From Coriobacteriaceae bacterium (GTDB lineage: Bacteria; Actinomycetota; Coriobacteriia; Coriobacteriales; UBA8131): a stretch of DNA of 22,471 nt. The translations under genes were made by a program, and so were the position numbers. The stretch covers positions 1 through 22,471 of the forward strand of contig JAAYYH010000127.1 in assembly GCA_012515495.1 (NCBI GenBank). The letters run 5' to 3'. Each line of letters starts with the position of its first letter. Positions within the stretch are counted from its first letter, which is position 1. A model generated the notes under the pieces. The model ran no database searches. It was not told the origin of the DNA and saw nothing but the letters and a program-made list of their open reading frames with translations. Positions 1-8,491 of the stretch are shown in pieces.

Positions 1-1
1 C

Positions 2-913
2 CAACGCGGTACTTTGAATGTTGGAGACGCGATTGTGGCCGGTACCTCCTACGGACGTGTACGTGCCTTGATCGACCCGAAAGGCGAGAATGTTATCAGC
101 GCAAAACCAGCAGATCCAGTGGAGATCCTTGGTTTGGGCAGTGTCCCTGCCGCCGGTGATGAATTCAGGGTCTTCGCTGACGAACGAGATGCCAGGAATC
201 TGGCTGAGGATCGAGCGTTAAGACAGCGACTGGCAGAGCAGCAGCAAAAATCCCGTGTCTCATTAGACGACCTCTTCGCACGTATCGAAGAGGGAAAGAT
301 GAGCGAATTGAACCTGGTCGTCAAGGCCGATGTCCAGGGCTCGATCGAAGCGCTGCAGGATGCGTTGAACAAGATGGATCAGTCCGAGGTCCGCATCAAT
401 GTCATACATTCGGCTGTCGGAGGCATCACTGAGACAGATGTTATCTTGGCCGCAGCATCTGATGCAATCATCATCGGCTTCGGTGTTCGTCCGCAACCAA
501 AGGCCAAAGCTATGGCCGAAAAGGAGAAGGTGGATATCCGCACCTACCGCATCATCTACCAGGCCATTGAGGATATCAATGCAGCTCGTGTCGGACTACT
601 CTCTCCGGATATCGTCGAGACTGATACGGGATCCGCTGAAGTGCGGGAGACATTCAAGGTGCCAAAAGCCGGAACAGTTGCCGGTTGTCTGGTGTTGGAA
701 GGTGAGATAACGCGAGATGACAAGATCAGGATTGTAAGAAACGGTACGATAATCCATGAAGGGAACATCTCCTCGCTCAGGCGTTTCAAAGATGACGTCA
801 AGAGTGTGAAAGCCGGATATGAATGTGGCATCAGTATCGGTGGTTTCCAAGATATCAAGGTCGGAGACATCCTCGAAGGATATCGTGTGACAGAGGTTGC
901 CCGGGAGGCGTAG
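2..913 (+). CDS. infB: Translation initiation factor IF-2, C-terminal part (5' truncated by window edge)
   Basis: IF-2 is the GTPase that brings initiator fMet-tRNA to the 30S subunit and promotes subunit joining. Only about 303 C-terminal residues are in the window; the reading frame is open from base 2, so the GTPase domain lies to the left. What is visible starts in the domain II beta-barrel (QRGTLNVGDAIVAGTSYGRV). It continues through the basic/charged helix that leads to domain III (SELNLVVKADVQGSIEAL) and ends with the domain IV barrel that binds fMet-tRNA (FKVPKAGTVAGCLVLEGEI, ending near GYRVTEVAREA). Length and order match the family. It is the first gene of a tight operon, with rbfA starting 4 bases after its stop codon. 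I am confident of the identity; nothing looks broken. Confidence 0.97.
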   Translation, partial: QRGTLNVGDAIVAGTSYGRVRALIDPKGENVISAKPADPVEILGLGSVPAAGDEFRVFADERDARNLAEDRALRQRLAEQQQKSRVSLDDLFARIEEGKMSELNLVVKADVQGSIEALQDALNKMDQSEVRINVIHSAVGGITETDVILAAASDAIIIGFGVRPQPKAKAMAEKEKVDIRTYRIIYQAIEDINAARVGLLSPDIVETDTGSAEVRETFKVPKAGTVAGCLVLEGEITRDDKIRIVRNGTIIHEGNISSLRRFKDDVKSVKAGYECGISIGGFQDIKVGDILEGYRVTEVAREA

Positions 914-917
914 TACC

Positions 918-1295
918 ATGAAACAGACTGCCGGTTCCAGAAAAGTGAATGAAGCCGCTCGCGCCGCGATAGCCCAACTGTTGTTAACCGAGATCTCCGA
1001 CCCACGTTTGGATTTAGTCACCGTTACCGACGTTGAGGTCTCAAAGGATCGTAGCGTGGCTAATATCTTTGTCTCAGCGGGACCAAACTGTTATGAGGAA
1101 GTCGAGCGTGGTCTTGAGAGTGCAAAAGGCAGACTCAGATCATTGTTAGGTAGGGAATTGGGTTGGCGGGTTACACCTGAACTCCGGTTCATGATCGATA
1201 CAAGCATCGATGACGCAGCCCGTATCACTGATGTATTGAAAGATGTGCCGTCAACACTGGCGATTTTAAAAGATGAAGAAGGTAATCCATTGTGA
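918..1295 (+). CDS. rbfA: 30S ribosome-binding factor RbfA
   Basis: RbfA is a small KH-fold protein that binds the 30S subunit late in assembly and helps 16S rRNA processing near the 5' end. The 125-residue protein has the family signature: SRKVNEAARAAIAQLL at the N-terminus, the EISDPRL motif, VTDVEVSKDRSVANIFVS, and the C-terminal stretch TPELRFMIDTSIDDAARI. The start chosen is the ATG at 918, because GGGAGG at 903-908 lies 9 bases upstream; an in-frame upstream start at 897 would overlap infB and has no such site. The gene sits 4 bases after infB, the classical infB-rbfA pairing, and its last four bases overlap the next gene (GTGA), which suggests translational coupling. Confidence 0.96.
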   Translation: MKQTAGSRKVNEAARAAIAQLLLTEISDPRLDLVTVTDVEVSKDRSVANIFVSAGPNCYEEVERGLESAKGRLRSLLGRELGWRVTPELRFMIDTSIDDAARITDVLKDVPSTLAILKDEEGNPL

Positions 1296-2287
1296 AGGAG
1301 TTATCGCTGACATGCGCGCAAGTACTGGAGCTGTTTGAGAACGCCCATACTGTAGCGATCTGCGGTCATGTTAACCCTGATGGTGATGCGCTTGGGTCGA
1401 GTCTGGCTCTGGCAGACCTGTTGAGGAAAACTGGACATTCTGTCACCTGTTTGTTGGCGCAGGATACTGTTCCACCACAGCTTTACGCATTTCTTGAGGA
1501 CTATCGATTCGTTCCTGCGACTGAATATGTCGAAAGCCCCGATCTGTTCATCGCGGTAGACAGCCCGGCGCTTAGTCGACTTGGTATGGCAGAGTCCGCT
1601 TTCAAGCGAGCTAAAGTGACGTTAGTTATCGATCATCATCCTGATTATGACGGGTATGGAGACTTCTATCATGGCAGTGTCTCATCTTCTGCTACTGGCT
1701 TGCTGGTCTGGAACCTGATCAAGGAATCAAGTGTGGAGATCACCAGGTATCCCGCAGAATGTTGCTACGTCGCGTTGATGACTGATACTGGGAGATTCGC
1801 GTTCCAGAATACCCATGCTGAGGCGTTCCTTGCTGCCGCTCAGATGGTTGAGGTTGGAATATCACCGTCAGAGATCAGTAGTCTGGTGTATCAGAATAAG
1901 AGCATTTCAGCGGTAATGCTGGAATCGCGTCTGATAGCGCGTATGCGATTCTCGGAAAATGGCCAGGTAGCCTATTCCTGGATCACCGAGCAAGATTTCA
2001 ACGAGCTTGGGCTCAGCCGTGATGATACTGAGGGACTACCCGATATCCTTCGTGCGATCAAAGGTGTTGAGATAGCGGTGTTGCTGCGTGCTGAGGGCGA
2101 TAGCGTGCGAGTCAATCTCCGCGCGAAGAATCAATGCGATGTTGGTAGCATTGCTCGTCGACTGGGCGGGGGAGGTCACGCCGCAGCAGCAGGATTCACT
2201 TTGAATAGCGACATCAATGAGGTTCTCGAGAAGATACTGACGATTATGGATGGGCTTGAATGCATCAATCCTCATGTTGTCAATTGA
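1292..2287 (+). CDS. nrnA: DHH/DHHA1 phosphoesterase, NrnA-type oligoribonuclease / pAp phosphatase
   Basis: Members of this family degrade very short RNA oligomers to mononucleotides and dephosphorylate 3'-phosphoadenosine 5'-phosphate, using two metal ions. The 331-residue protein shows the N-terminal DHH domain in order: HVNPDGDAL (residues 26-34), AVDSPAL with Asp90, and the name motif DHH at 114-116. The C-terminal DHHA1 domain ends with GGGGHAAAAGF (292-302), the substrate-binding glycine loop. The GTG start at 1292 overlaps the rbfA stop by four bases and has AAGAAGG at 76-82 of that hundred block (1276-1282) as ribosome binding site. Position between rbfA and truB is the usual one in Gram-positives. 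Exact substrate preference (RNA, pAp, or c-di-AMP-derived pApA) cannot be read from sequence. Confidence 0.93.
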   Translation: MKELSLTCAQVLELFENAHTVAICGHVNPDGDALGSSLALADLLRKTGHSVTCLLAQDTVPPQLYAFLEDYRFVPATEYVESPDLFIAVDSPALSRLGMAESAFKRAKVTLVIDHHPDYDGYGDFYHGSVSSSATGLLVWNLIKESSVEITRYPAECCYVALMTDTGRFAFQNTHAEAFLAAAQMVEVGISPSEISSLVYQNKSISAVMLESRLIARMRFSENGQVAYSWITEQDFNELGLSRDDTEGLPDILRAIKGVEIAVLLRAEGDSVRVNLRAKNQCDVGSIARRLGGGGHAAAAGFTLNSDINEVLEKILTIMDGLECINPHVVN

Positions 2288-3252
2288 TGACTATGGCACG
2301 GATACGACGTGGAGCGACAACTATTTCCGGCATTGTAGCGATTGACAAACCGCTACACAGCACATCGCACGATGTCGTCAATCGCATCCGCTTTCTGACA
2401 GGCGAGGGCAGAGTGGGTCATGCCGGAACGTTGGATCCGCTGGCAACAGGTTTGTTGTTGGTTTGTATCGGACCCGCGACAAGGCTCTCACATTATCTAA
2501 TCAAACACGACAAGGTCTATCAAGCCAGGATCTCCTTCGGCAGTGCTACGACAACCGATGACGCAGAAGGCGAAGTCATCGCCAGCTCTCCGGTTCCCGA
2601 TGTGGTAAGTGACGAGTTAGCCGCATCGTCATTCCTGATGGCGCTATCAGGTGAGCACGAACAGCTGCCTCCAGCGTTCTCAGCAATCAAGAAAAATGGA
2701 CAGGTAGCCTATAAGCAGGCCAGAAAGGGAGAGCAACCCGAACTTGAACCGCGTAGAATCCTTATCAGAGAGGCACTGCTGGAAGCTATCGGTAATCAGT
2801 ATTGGGATGTCAGGTTCACCGTGTCGGCAGGAACGTATATCAGGGCTCTGGCACGTGATATAGGCCAGGCATTGGGTACGTGTGCGCATTTGGGTTCTCT
2901 GCGGAGGGTTCGCTGCGGGAACAGTGATATTGCTCAGGCTTTCAAGATGGATCAACTTGATGAAAGAGTAGAGAGATGCTTCATAGATCCTGTCGATTCC
3001 CTGGGATTTCCTGTGGTTTCGTTGGATGGATCCCAAAAAGACCAGGTTAGATCAGGTAAGGCTCTTTGCTGGGAACGATTAAGAACTGATAGGGACAGGC
3101 AAATGCAGAGATATTCTTATCAAGGGATAGAGGGGGAGCTTTTCTCAGTGGTTGCGGATAACGAATTGTTAGCTATCTATCGTCGTGACAGCGAAGCCAC
3201 AATATTGTTACCGGACATCGTCTTATCTGGAGGTGTAAGAGGTGTTCGATAG
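2287..3252 (+). CDS. truB: tRNA pseudouridine-55 synthase TruB
   Basis: TruB converts U55 in the T loop of elongator tRNAs to pseudouridine and acts as a tRNA folding chaperone. The protein is 321 residues from the ATG at 2287. Visible motifs are GIVAIDKPLHSTSHDVV at the N-terminus, the catalytic loop GHAGTLDPLATGLL with Asp50 as nucleophile, the LSGEHEQLPPAFSAIKKNG segment, and the YIRALARDIGQALGTCAHL signature. The C-terminal part forms a PUA-like region. The ATG overlaps the nrnA stop by one base (TGATG), pointing to re-initiation; there is no good Shine-Dalgarno site, so a start at the ATG at 2293 is also possible. Its 3' end overlaps ribF by 11 bases. The rpsO gene that often follows truB-ribF is not present here. 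Confidence 0.96.
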   Translation: MTMARIRRGATTISGIVAIDKPLHSTSHDVVNRIRFLTGEGRVGHAGTLDPLATGLLLVCIGPATRLSHYLIKHDKVYQARISFGSATTTDDAEGEVIASSPVPDVVSDELAASSFLMALSGEHEQLPPAFSAIKKNGQVAYKQARKGEQPELEPRRILIREALLEAIGNQYWDVRFTVSAGTYIRALARDIGQALGTCAHLGSLRRVRCGNSDIAQAFKMDQLDERVERCFIDPVDSLGFPVVSLDGSQKDQVRSGKALCWERLRTDRDRQMQRYSYQGIEGELFSVVADNELLAIYRRDSEATILLPDIVLSGGVRGVR

Positions 3253-4210
3253 CAGCATGATACTGGATTCAGTGATCTTCTCCTCCGGTACCACGAAAAC
3301 AATCATCTATGAATCAGGGATGCAGGAGATAGGCGAAGTTGTCTGTGCGGTTGGTGTTTTCGATGGTATGCATCAGGGACACCAGTTCCTGATCGATCAG
3401 GCCGTCACAGAGGCACGACAGCGCAATCTGCCATCGATGGTAGTGACCTTTGATTGTGATCCCGATGAGCTGTTCTTGCCAAATGAGAAAGTAAAGAAAC
3501 TGTTCAGCAACGCTGACCGTTTGGCATGGTTGGCGACTCGTGACCTCGATTACGTCCTGATCATACCCTTTAGAGATGAATTGGCTAAAACCGAACCCCG
3601 TCAATTCATGGATCATATGTTCACAACGGTAGTGCGGCCGAAAAGTATACATGTTGGGCAAGATTTTCGTTATGGCCACAAAGCCAGTGGTAAAGTTGCC
3701 GATCTTCGCAAATGGGCTGACGCGCATCAATGCTGTGTCCACGCCCACATCCTGGTTTGCGATAACGGTCTACCTGTGACCGCAACACGCATCAGGGACG
3801 CGCTAGCCCAAGGCAGGCTTGATGAGGCCAATGCTCTTTTGACTCGTCCATATTATGTGCGAGCTACTGTTGTGCGCGGACGAGAAGTTGGCAGAGAACT
3901 GGGTTTTCCTACAGCCAATATCGCAACAACCCAACCTTATGCAACTATAGCCGATGGCGTTTATGGCGGATACGTCTATGTTGATGATGTGCCATACAAG
4001 GCTGCAATCTCGGTTGGCGCGCCTGCGACGTTTCAGGGAGTCGGGCCGACCATAGAGGCGCATTTGATTGACTTCGAGGGAGATATCTATCTCCAGGATG
4101 TCAAGGTTGCATTTGTCGAGAAGATCAGAGAGATGCGTAGTTTCGAGTCTGTTGAACAGTTGAAGGAAACAGTCATGGCAAATATCGCCTGGGCGAGAGA
4201 CAATCTCTGA
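3242..4210 (+). CDS. ribF: Bifunctional riboflavin kinase / FMN adenylyltransferase RibF
   Basis: RibF makes FMN from riboflavin and then FAD. The 322-residue protein carries both domains. The N-terminal nucleotidyltransferase has GVFDGMHQGHQ at 38-48 (the HxGH-type loop), VGQDFRYGHKASG near 138-150 and ATRIRDAL near 181-188. The C-terminal kinase starts at RPYYVRATVVRGREVGREL, contains the PTAN metal-nucleotide motif at 223-226 and the catalytic-type segment IEAHLIDF with Glu272. The GTG start at 3242 is favoured because GGAGG at 3229-3233 lies 8 bases upstream. The protein has about 30 residues before the first domain, slightly longer than usual, so a later start (for example ATG at 3257) remains possible. 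It is the last gene of the infB operon. Confidence 0.95.
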   Translation: MFDSSMILDSVIFSSGTTKTIIYESGMQEIGEVVCAVGVFDGMHQGHQFLIDQAVTEARQRNLPSMVVTFDCDPDELFLPNEKVKKLFSNADRLAWLATRDLDYVLIIPFRDELAKTEPRQFMDHMFTTVVRPKSIHVGQDFRYGHKASGKVADLRKWADAHQCCVHAHILVCDNGLPVTATRIRDALAQGRLDEANALLTRPYYVRATVVRGREVGRELGFPTANIATTQPYATIADGVYGGYVYVDDVPYKAAISVGAPATFQGVGPTIEAHLIDFEGDIYLQDVKVAFVEKIREMRSFESVEQLKETVMANIAWARDNL

Positions 4211-4284
4211 TACCCTGATTTCTCTTCATTTGCGAATAGGGTTGCCTGTTCACAGCTTAATGCGCCCTTTCCCCTTTATTTACA

Positions 4285-4313
4285 TTGGCAGAGCAGAGAA
4301 GTTGCACTAGAAT
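4285..4313 (+). promoter_or_regulatory. Sigma-A type promoter for hppA
   Basis: TTGGCA at 4285-4290 and TAGAAT at 4308-4313 are separated by exactly 17 bases. Transcription would begin near 4320, giving a leader of about 62 bases before hppA. The preceding stretch 4211-4284 is gene-free and contains an imperfect AGGG/CCCT inverted repeat followed by a pyrimidine run (about 4239-4281) that might end infB-operon transcription, but it is weak. Confidence 0.7.
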
Positions 4314-4322
4314 TAGGTAAGT

Positions 4323-4340
4323 TGTGTCCTTGTAGACACA
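4323..4340 (+). promoter_or_regulatory. Small hairpin at the predicted 5' end of the hppA transcript
   Basis: TGTGTC and GACACA form a perfect 6-base-pair stem with a 6-base loop, starting about three bases after the predicted transcription start. Such 5'-end hairpins can protect mRNA; whether this one does is inference. Confidence 0.35.
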
Positions 4341-4381
4341 TTGATTTTCCACGAACAAACCATTTGAGAGGAGATCGTTTA

Positions 4382-6496
4382 ATGAGCCAATGGTTCGCCT
4401 GGTCCGCTCCAGTTGCCGCCATCATCGGCCTGGCGGTAGCCGCCTATCTTGCCGTGTGGGTGTTGCGGCAGGATCCCGGCAATGAGAAGATGAAGAAGAT
4501 ATCGGGTGAGATACAAAAAGGCGCACAGGCTTTCCTCTTCGCTGAGTATCGCAGCCTGATCATATTCGCTATCATTGTCGCGATTGTCCTCGCTTTCGCT
4601 GTCAGCCCCTTGACCGCCTGCGCTTTTTTGACCGGTGGTATCCTCTCGGTCATTGCTGGCTACATCGGTATGTATGTCGCGACACGTGCCAACGCCCGTA
4701 CAACCCAAGCGGCTACCAAAGGTATTGCCGGTGCACTCAGGGTTGCTTACCGTTCTGGTTTGACCATGGGTCTTGTAGTCGCTTCTTTGGGCTTGATGGG
4801 GCTCTCTCTTTGGGCGATCTTCTTCTTGGTCTTCCATGAGACCCCTGAGCCAGAAATCGTCGATGGCTTCGTGATGGGTGCGTCGTCTATCGCGCTTTTC
4901 GCTCGTGTTGGTGGCGGTATTTTTACCAAGGCTGCCGACGTTGGTGCCGACCTCGTCGGTAAGGTCGAAGCCGGTATCCCCGAAGATGATCCTCGCAACC
5001 CAGCCGTCATTGCCGATAACGTCGGAGATAACGTTGGTGACGTCGCTGGTATGGGCGCCGATCTCTACGAGTCTTATGCCGGTGCCATCTTGGCACCGAT
5101 GGTTCTGGCTGTTGCTATGACATTCAGTGGCATCCTAACAGGCGAGAATGCAACAATCGCCCTGGTTGTACCTCTGGTGTTGGCAGCTGGTGGCATCATC
5201 GCTTCTGTTCTTGGACTCTTCGCAGTCAATACCGATGACGGTTCAAAAGTCCATAAAGCACTGAATCGCGGTACCTATCTGACATCAGGTTTGGTCTTTG
5301 TCATAATCCTTGCCGTGATGGTTTTCTGGCAGATGAGTACCGGTCTGGAGGCCATCTGGTTCTTCCTCTCTGCCGCTGCCGGTTTGGCTGCCGGTTTGGC
5401 CATCGGCAAGCTTACCGAGTACTATACCTCCTATCACTACAAACCAGTCAAGAAGATCGCTTTAGCCTCCGAGTCTGGTGCGGCCACTAATATCATTGAA
5501 GGACTGAGTACCGGTATGCTCTCAACTGTCCTCCCAACTCTTGTGTTGATCGCTGCCGTAGCCATAGCCTATCTGGCTGGCTCTCAGGTTGGCGGTATGG
5601 AATTCGGTGTCTATGGTATTGGTTTATCGGCATTGGGAATGCTCACCACCACAGCGACGATCGTCGGTGTCGATGCTTATGGACCGGTAGCTGATAATGC
5701 CGGCGGTATTGCTGAGATGGCCGGTTTGCCACATGAGATACGTGAGCGCACCGACCAACTGGATTCTGTGGGTAATACCACGGCAGCTGTCGCTAAGGGC
5801 TTCGCGGTTTCATCGGCGGCCTTAACCGCTCTGGCGTTGTTCGTGGCCTTTAAGACAAACCTAGATGCTGGTCTGGCTGCTAATCCTGCCGCGACACCAT
5901 TGAATATCGACCTCGCCAATCCCTTTGTGATCATCGGTGTACTCATCGGTGCGATGATGCCCTTCTTCTTTGGAGCCATGACCATGGGCGCTGTCAGTCG
6001 TGCTGCCAACGCCATGATCATCGAGGTCCGTCGTCAATTCCGCGAAATCAAGGGCTTGCTCGCTGGGGAGCCTGATGTCGAGCCGGACACCAAGGCCTGC
6101 GTCTCCATCTCAACCAAGGCCGCACTCAGGGAGATGATGCTCCCTGGAATACTGGCCGTCGTTATACCGGTGATTCTGGGCATCCTCGATGTCAACATCC
6201 TGTCTGGATTCCTCGTTGGTGTTCTGTCTTCTGGTTTTCTGATGTCGGTGTACATGGCCAATACCGGTGGTGCTTGGGACAACGCTAAAAAATTCATTGA
6301 GACAGGTGAGCATGGCGGCAAAGGCTCAGAGGCACACAAGGCTGCAGTAGTCGGCGATACCATTGGTGATCCCTTCAAGGACACGTCAGGTCCTTCCATC
6401 AATATCCTCATCAAAGTCGTTACAGTCGTATCACTGGTGTTTGTACCCTTCTTTCTGTCTCTGGGAGGCGGCTTGCTTCACGGAGTGTTGTTCTAG
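4382..6496 (+). CDS. hppA: Membrane-bound ion-translocating pyrophosphatase, K+-dependent type
   Basis: This integral membrane enzyme hydrolyses pyrophosphate and pumps H+ and/or Na+ across the membrane. The ATG at 4382 gives 704 residues and has GAGAGGAGA at 4366-4374 as ribosome binding site; an in-frame upstream start at 4322 lies at the transcription start and is unlikely. The protein is almost entirely hydrophobic helices. The substrate site reads DVGADLVGKVEAGIPEDDPRN from residue 186 and is followed by NVGDNVGDVAGMGAD. The GNTTAAVAKGFA motif starts at 464: Ala in the first key position, where K+-independent enzymes have Lys, indicates K+ dependence. Glu230 in ADLYESY and Gly at the position four residues later resemble Na+-pumping members, so ion specificity is open. 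It is a single-gene unit with its own promoter. Confidence 0.96.
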   Translation: MSQWFAWSAPVAAIIGLAVAAYLAVWVLRQDPGNEKMKKISGEIQKGAQAFLFAEYRSLIIFAIIVAIVLAFAVSPLTACAFLTGGILSVIAGYIGMYVATRANARTTQAATKGIAGALRVAYRSGLTMGLVVASLGLMGLSLWAIFFLVFHETPEPEIVDGFVMGASSIALFARVGGGIFTKAADVGADLVGKVEAGIPEDDPRNPAVIADNVGDNVGDVAGMGADLYESYAGAILAPMVLAVAMTFSGILTGENATIALVVPLVLAAGGIIASVLGLFAVNTDDGSKVHKALNRGTYLTSGLVFVIILAVMVFWQMSTGLEAIWFFLSAAAGLAAGLAIGKLTEYYTSYHYKPVKKIALASESGAATNIIEGLSTGMLSTVLPTLVLIAAVAIAYLAGSQVGGMEFGVYGIGLSALGMLTTTATIVGVDAYGPVADNAGGIAEMAGLPHEIRERTDQLDSVGNTTAAVAKGFAVSSAALTALALFVAFKTNLDAGLAANPAATPLNIDLANPFVIIGVLIGAMMPFFFGAMTMGAVSRAANAMIIEVRRQFREIKGLLAGEPDVEPDTKACVSISTKAALREMMLPGILAVVIPVILGILDVNILSGFLVGVLSSGFLMSVYMANTGGAWDNAKKFIETGEHGGKGSEAHKAAVVGDTIGDPFKDTSGPSINILIKVVTVVSLVFVPFFLSLGGGLLHGVLF

Positions 6497-6519
6497 ACAC
6501 AGGCTATCTGTTTTGTGAA

Positions 6520-6551
6520 AGCGTGGGATTGCAGACCTGCAATCCCACGCT
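6520..6551 (+). terminator. Perfect 14-bp hairpin without U-tract between hppA and dnaG
   Basis: Bases 6520-6533 pair perfectly with 6538-6551 around the 4-base loop GACC, starting 23 bases after the hppA stop. The stem is long and GC-rich, but the sequence after it (ATGTGACTCGGG) has no T run. It may be a U-less terminator, a 3'-end stabiliser, or a target for processing. Confidence 0.55.
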
Positions 6552-6590
6552 ATGTGACTCGGGTCATGACAGGGAGAACCGCATTCAAAC

Positions 6591-8408
6591 ATGATCAACG
6601 AAGACGACATCCGCAGAGTTCGTGAGGGCAATGATATCGTCCAGTTGATTGGCGAACGGCTCGTCCTCACACGACGAGGACGGGAATTCTGGGGTTGTTG
6701 CCCCTTTCATAACGAGAAGACGCCGTCTTTCAAGGTGGACCCCGCGTCACAACTCTATCATTGCTTCGGTTGTGGCGAAGGCGGAGATATCTTCAAATAC
6801 CTGATCAAGACCGAGAACTTGGAATTTCCCGAAGCAGTTCGATATCTTGCCCAAAAGGCGAATATCGCAATCACGGATCAACAAGATGAAGCAGGTAAGG
6901 GCAAACGGACCCGTTTGTATGAGGTCTGCGAAAAAACTGCCGAATTCTACCACAGACAACTGATGCGTAGCCCTTCTCACCAAGCTGAGGTAGCTCGAAC
7001 CTATCTGAGTAAGCGTGGTTTTGGCAAAGATGTACCCAAGGAGTGGATGCTCGGATTCGCCCCGGGTAACAATCGATTAGTCCGATATCTCTCAGAGCAG
7101 AAGTATACAGAAGATGAGATGCTTGAAGCCAATGTCGCATTGAAGGCCGAAAGCGGTAGCCTGAGGGATCGTTTCTACAATCGCATCATGTTCCCGATCC
7201 GTGACCTGCAAGGTAGGACCATTGCCTTTGGAGGCAGGATCATTGATAAGGGTGAACCGAAATACATCAATACCGCTGAATCCAAGTTGTTTAAAAAACG
7301 TGAGCAGCTCTTTGCAATAGATAAAGCCAAAGCTGCAATCACTTCCAACGGTACAGCCGTCGTAGTCGAAGGCTATACAGATACCATTGCCTTACATATG
7401 GTTGGATTCAACAATACCGTTGCGACTCTGGGTACTGCCCTCACTGCTCAACACCTGAAGCTCCTGACTCGTTTCGCTCAGCGTGTCATCTATCTTTTCG
7501 ATGGTGACGAAGCCGGGAAACGGGCGGCCGACAAGGCATCTGAATTGATAGGAGCCCTGATTACTCCGGAAGCAGGACCTCGGCGTGTTGATCTGTTCGT
7601 TGCTGTATTGCCCCAAGGCGATGATCCAGCAGACTTCTGTGCTAAGAGAGGTCAAGGGGCACTGCAGGAGGTTTTCGACTCCGCGCAACCATTACTGCGT
7701 TTCGCATTGGATAGAAAACTTGGGCGTTGGGATTTGTCGGTACCAGAGCAACGGGCCAAGGCGCTTGATGAGGCGGTGCGTCTTTTGCTTCCAGTTAGCG
7801 AATCACTGCTGGTCACAGATTATCTCAACTACCTGGCAGACAGGTTCTTGGTTGATTATCAGACTGTCAATGCTGTCCTACAAAAAGCAAAGAAGTCGAA
7901 GGGCGAGCAAAGCTCTCCGCTAACTGAGCAGACTTTACTCGCAGAATCAGGCAAAGTGCCGTTAGACAAGCTCTCCCGTCTGGAACGCGAGCTGCTAATT
8001 CTGTACATCAATCAACCGCCTCTGCGTGCAATCCTGCGGCAGGGATTCACAGCGGTATCTTGGACGCACACCCTGCATGCGGATATCGCTGAGAAACTCC
8101 AATTGATGGACACTACCTCTAGTGCTCAGTCAATGATCAGTTCGCTGGCATTCCAGATTCCCGAGGCGATAGCCGTGATAAGTGGCTCTAAACTCGACGA
8201 TTATGGCGAAGATGTTGAGGAAGTTGCCCATCTTCTCTTGTTCTCTCACAAAGAAGAGCAGCTCTTGCAGGCGATTCGCACTAAAAACGCTGAATTGCGG
8301 ATAACTGATCGCGAGGGACGAGATGACGATATATTGTTTGCGCAGACAGCAGAGTTACAACGGCAACTCAGCGAGTTGCGTAAGAAGTATAATGAGTCGC
8401 GCAGATAA
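6591..8408 (+). CDS. dnaG: DNA primase DnaG
   Basis: DnaG makes the RNA primers for lagging-strand synthesis and works with the replicative helicase. The 605-residue protein has the three expected parts. The N-terminal CHC2 zinc finger uses CPFH (37-40) and CFGC (58-61). The central TOPRIM catalytic core has Glu260 in VVVEGYTD and the DGDEAG motif around 304-309. A less conserved C-terminal helicase-interaction region runs from about 430, rich in Leu, Lys and Glu. The ATG at 6591 fits the family N-terminus (INEDDIRRVRE). The possible ribosome binding site AGGGAG at 6571-6576 is 14 bases away, longer than usual, so initiation may be weak. It lies downstream of a strong hairpin and upstream of rpoD, the classic macromolecular-synthesis pairing; rpsU is absent. 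Confidence 0.97.
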   Translation: MINEDDIRRVREGNDIVQLIGERLVLTRRGREFWGCCPFHNEKTPSFKVDPASQLYHCFGCGEGGDIFKYLIKTENLEFPEAVRYLAQKANIAITDQQDEAGKGKRTRLYEVCEKTAEFYHRQLMRSPSHQAEVARTYLSKRGFGKDVPKEWMLGFAPGNNRLVRYLSEQKYTEDEMLEANVALKAESGSLRDRFYNRIMFPIRDLQGRTIAFGGRIIDKGEPKYINTAESKLFKKREQLFAIDKAKAAITSNGTAVVVEGYTDTIALHMVGFNNTVATLGTALTAQHLKLLTRFAQRVIYLFDGDEAGKRAADKASELIGALITPEAGPRRVDLFVAVLPQGDDPADFCAKRGQGALQEVFDSAQPLLRFALDRKLGRWDLSVPEQRAKALDEAVRLLLPVSESLLVTDYLNYLADRFLVDYQTVNAVLQKAKKSKGEQSSPLTEQTLLAESGKVPLDKLSRLERELLILYINQPPLRAILRQGFTAVSWTHTLHADIAEKLQLMDTTSSAQSMISSLAFQIPEAIAVISGSKLDDYGEDVEEVAHLLLFSHKEEQLLQAIRTKNAELRITDREGRDDDILFAQTAELQRQLSELRKKYNESRR

Positions 8409-8430
8409 CTGTAACCTCAGATTAAGCCAC

Positions 8431-8459
8431 TTACATAAATCAGTGACACTAGATATACT
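8431..8459 (+). promoter_or_regulatory. Sigma-A type promoter for rpoD
   Basis: TTACAT at 8431-8436 and TATACT at 8454-8459 are spaced by 17 bases. Transcription would start near 8466, 26 bases before the rpoD GTG. The promoter fills the 83-base gap after dnaG, so rpoD can be expressed apart from dnaG. Confidence 0.65.
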
Positions 8460-8491
8460 ATAGGGCTTTGCAGCAACGAGAAAGGATTATC

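Noticed and set aside
596..1021. Long minus-strand open frame of 141 codons across infB/rbfA
   Set aside because: It lies fully opposite two well-recognised genes, has no family motif and no start signals.
6662..6682. 7-bp inverted repeat CGTCCTC/GAGGACG near the start of dnaG
   Set aside because: It codes for conserved residues of the primase N-terminus and is of a length expected by chance in a window this size.
8468..8491. TTG start at 8468 for rpoD
   Set aside because: It coincides with the expected transcription start and lacks a ribosome site; GTG at 8492 has AAAGGA at good distance.
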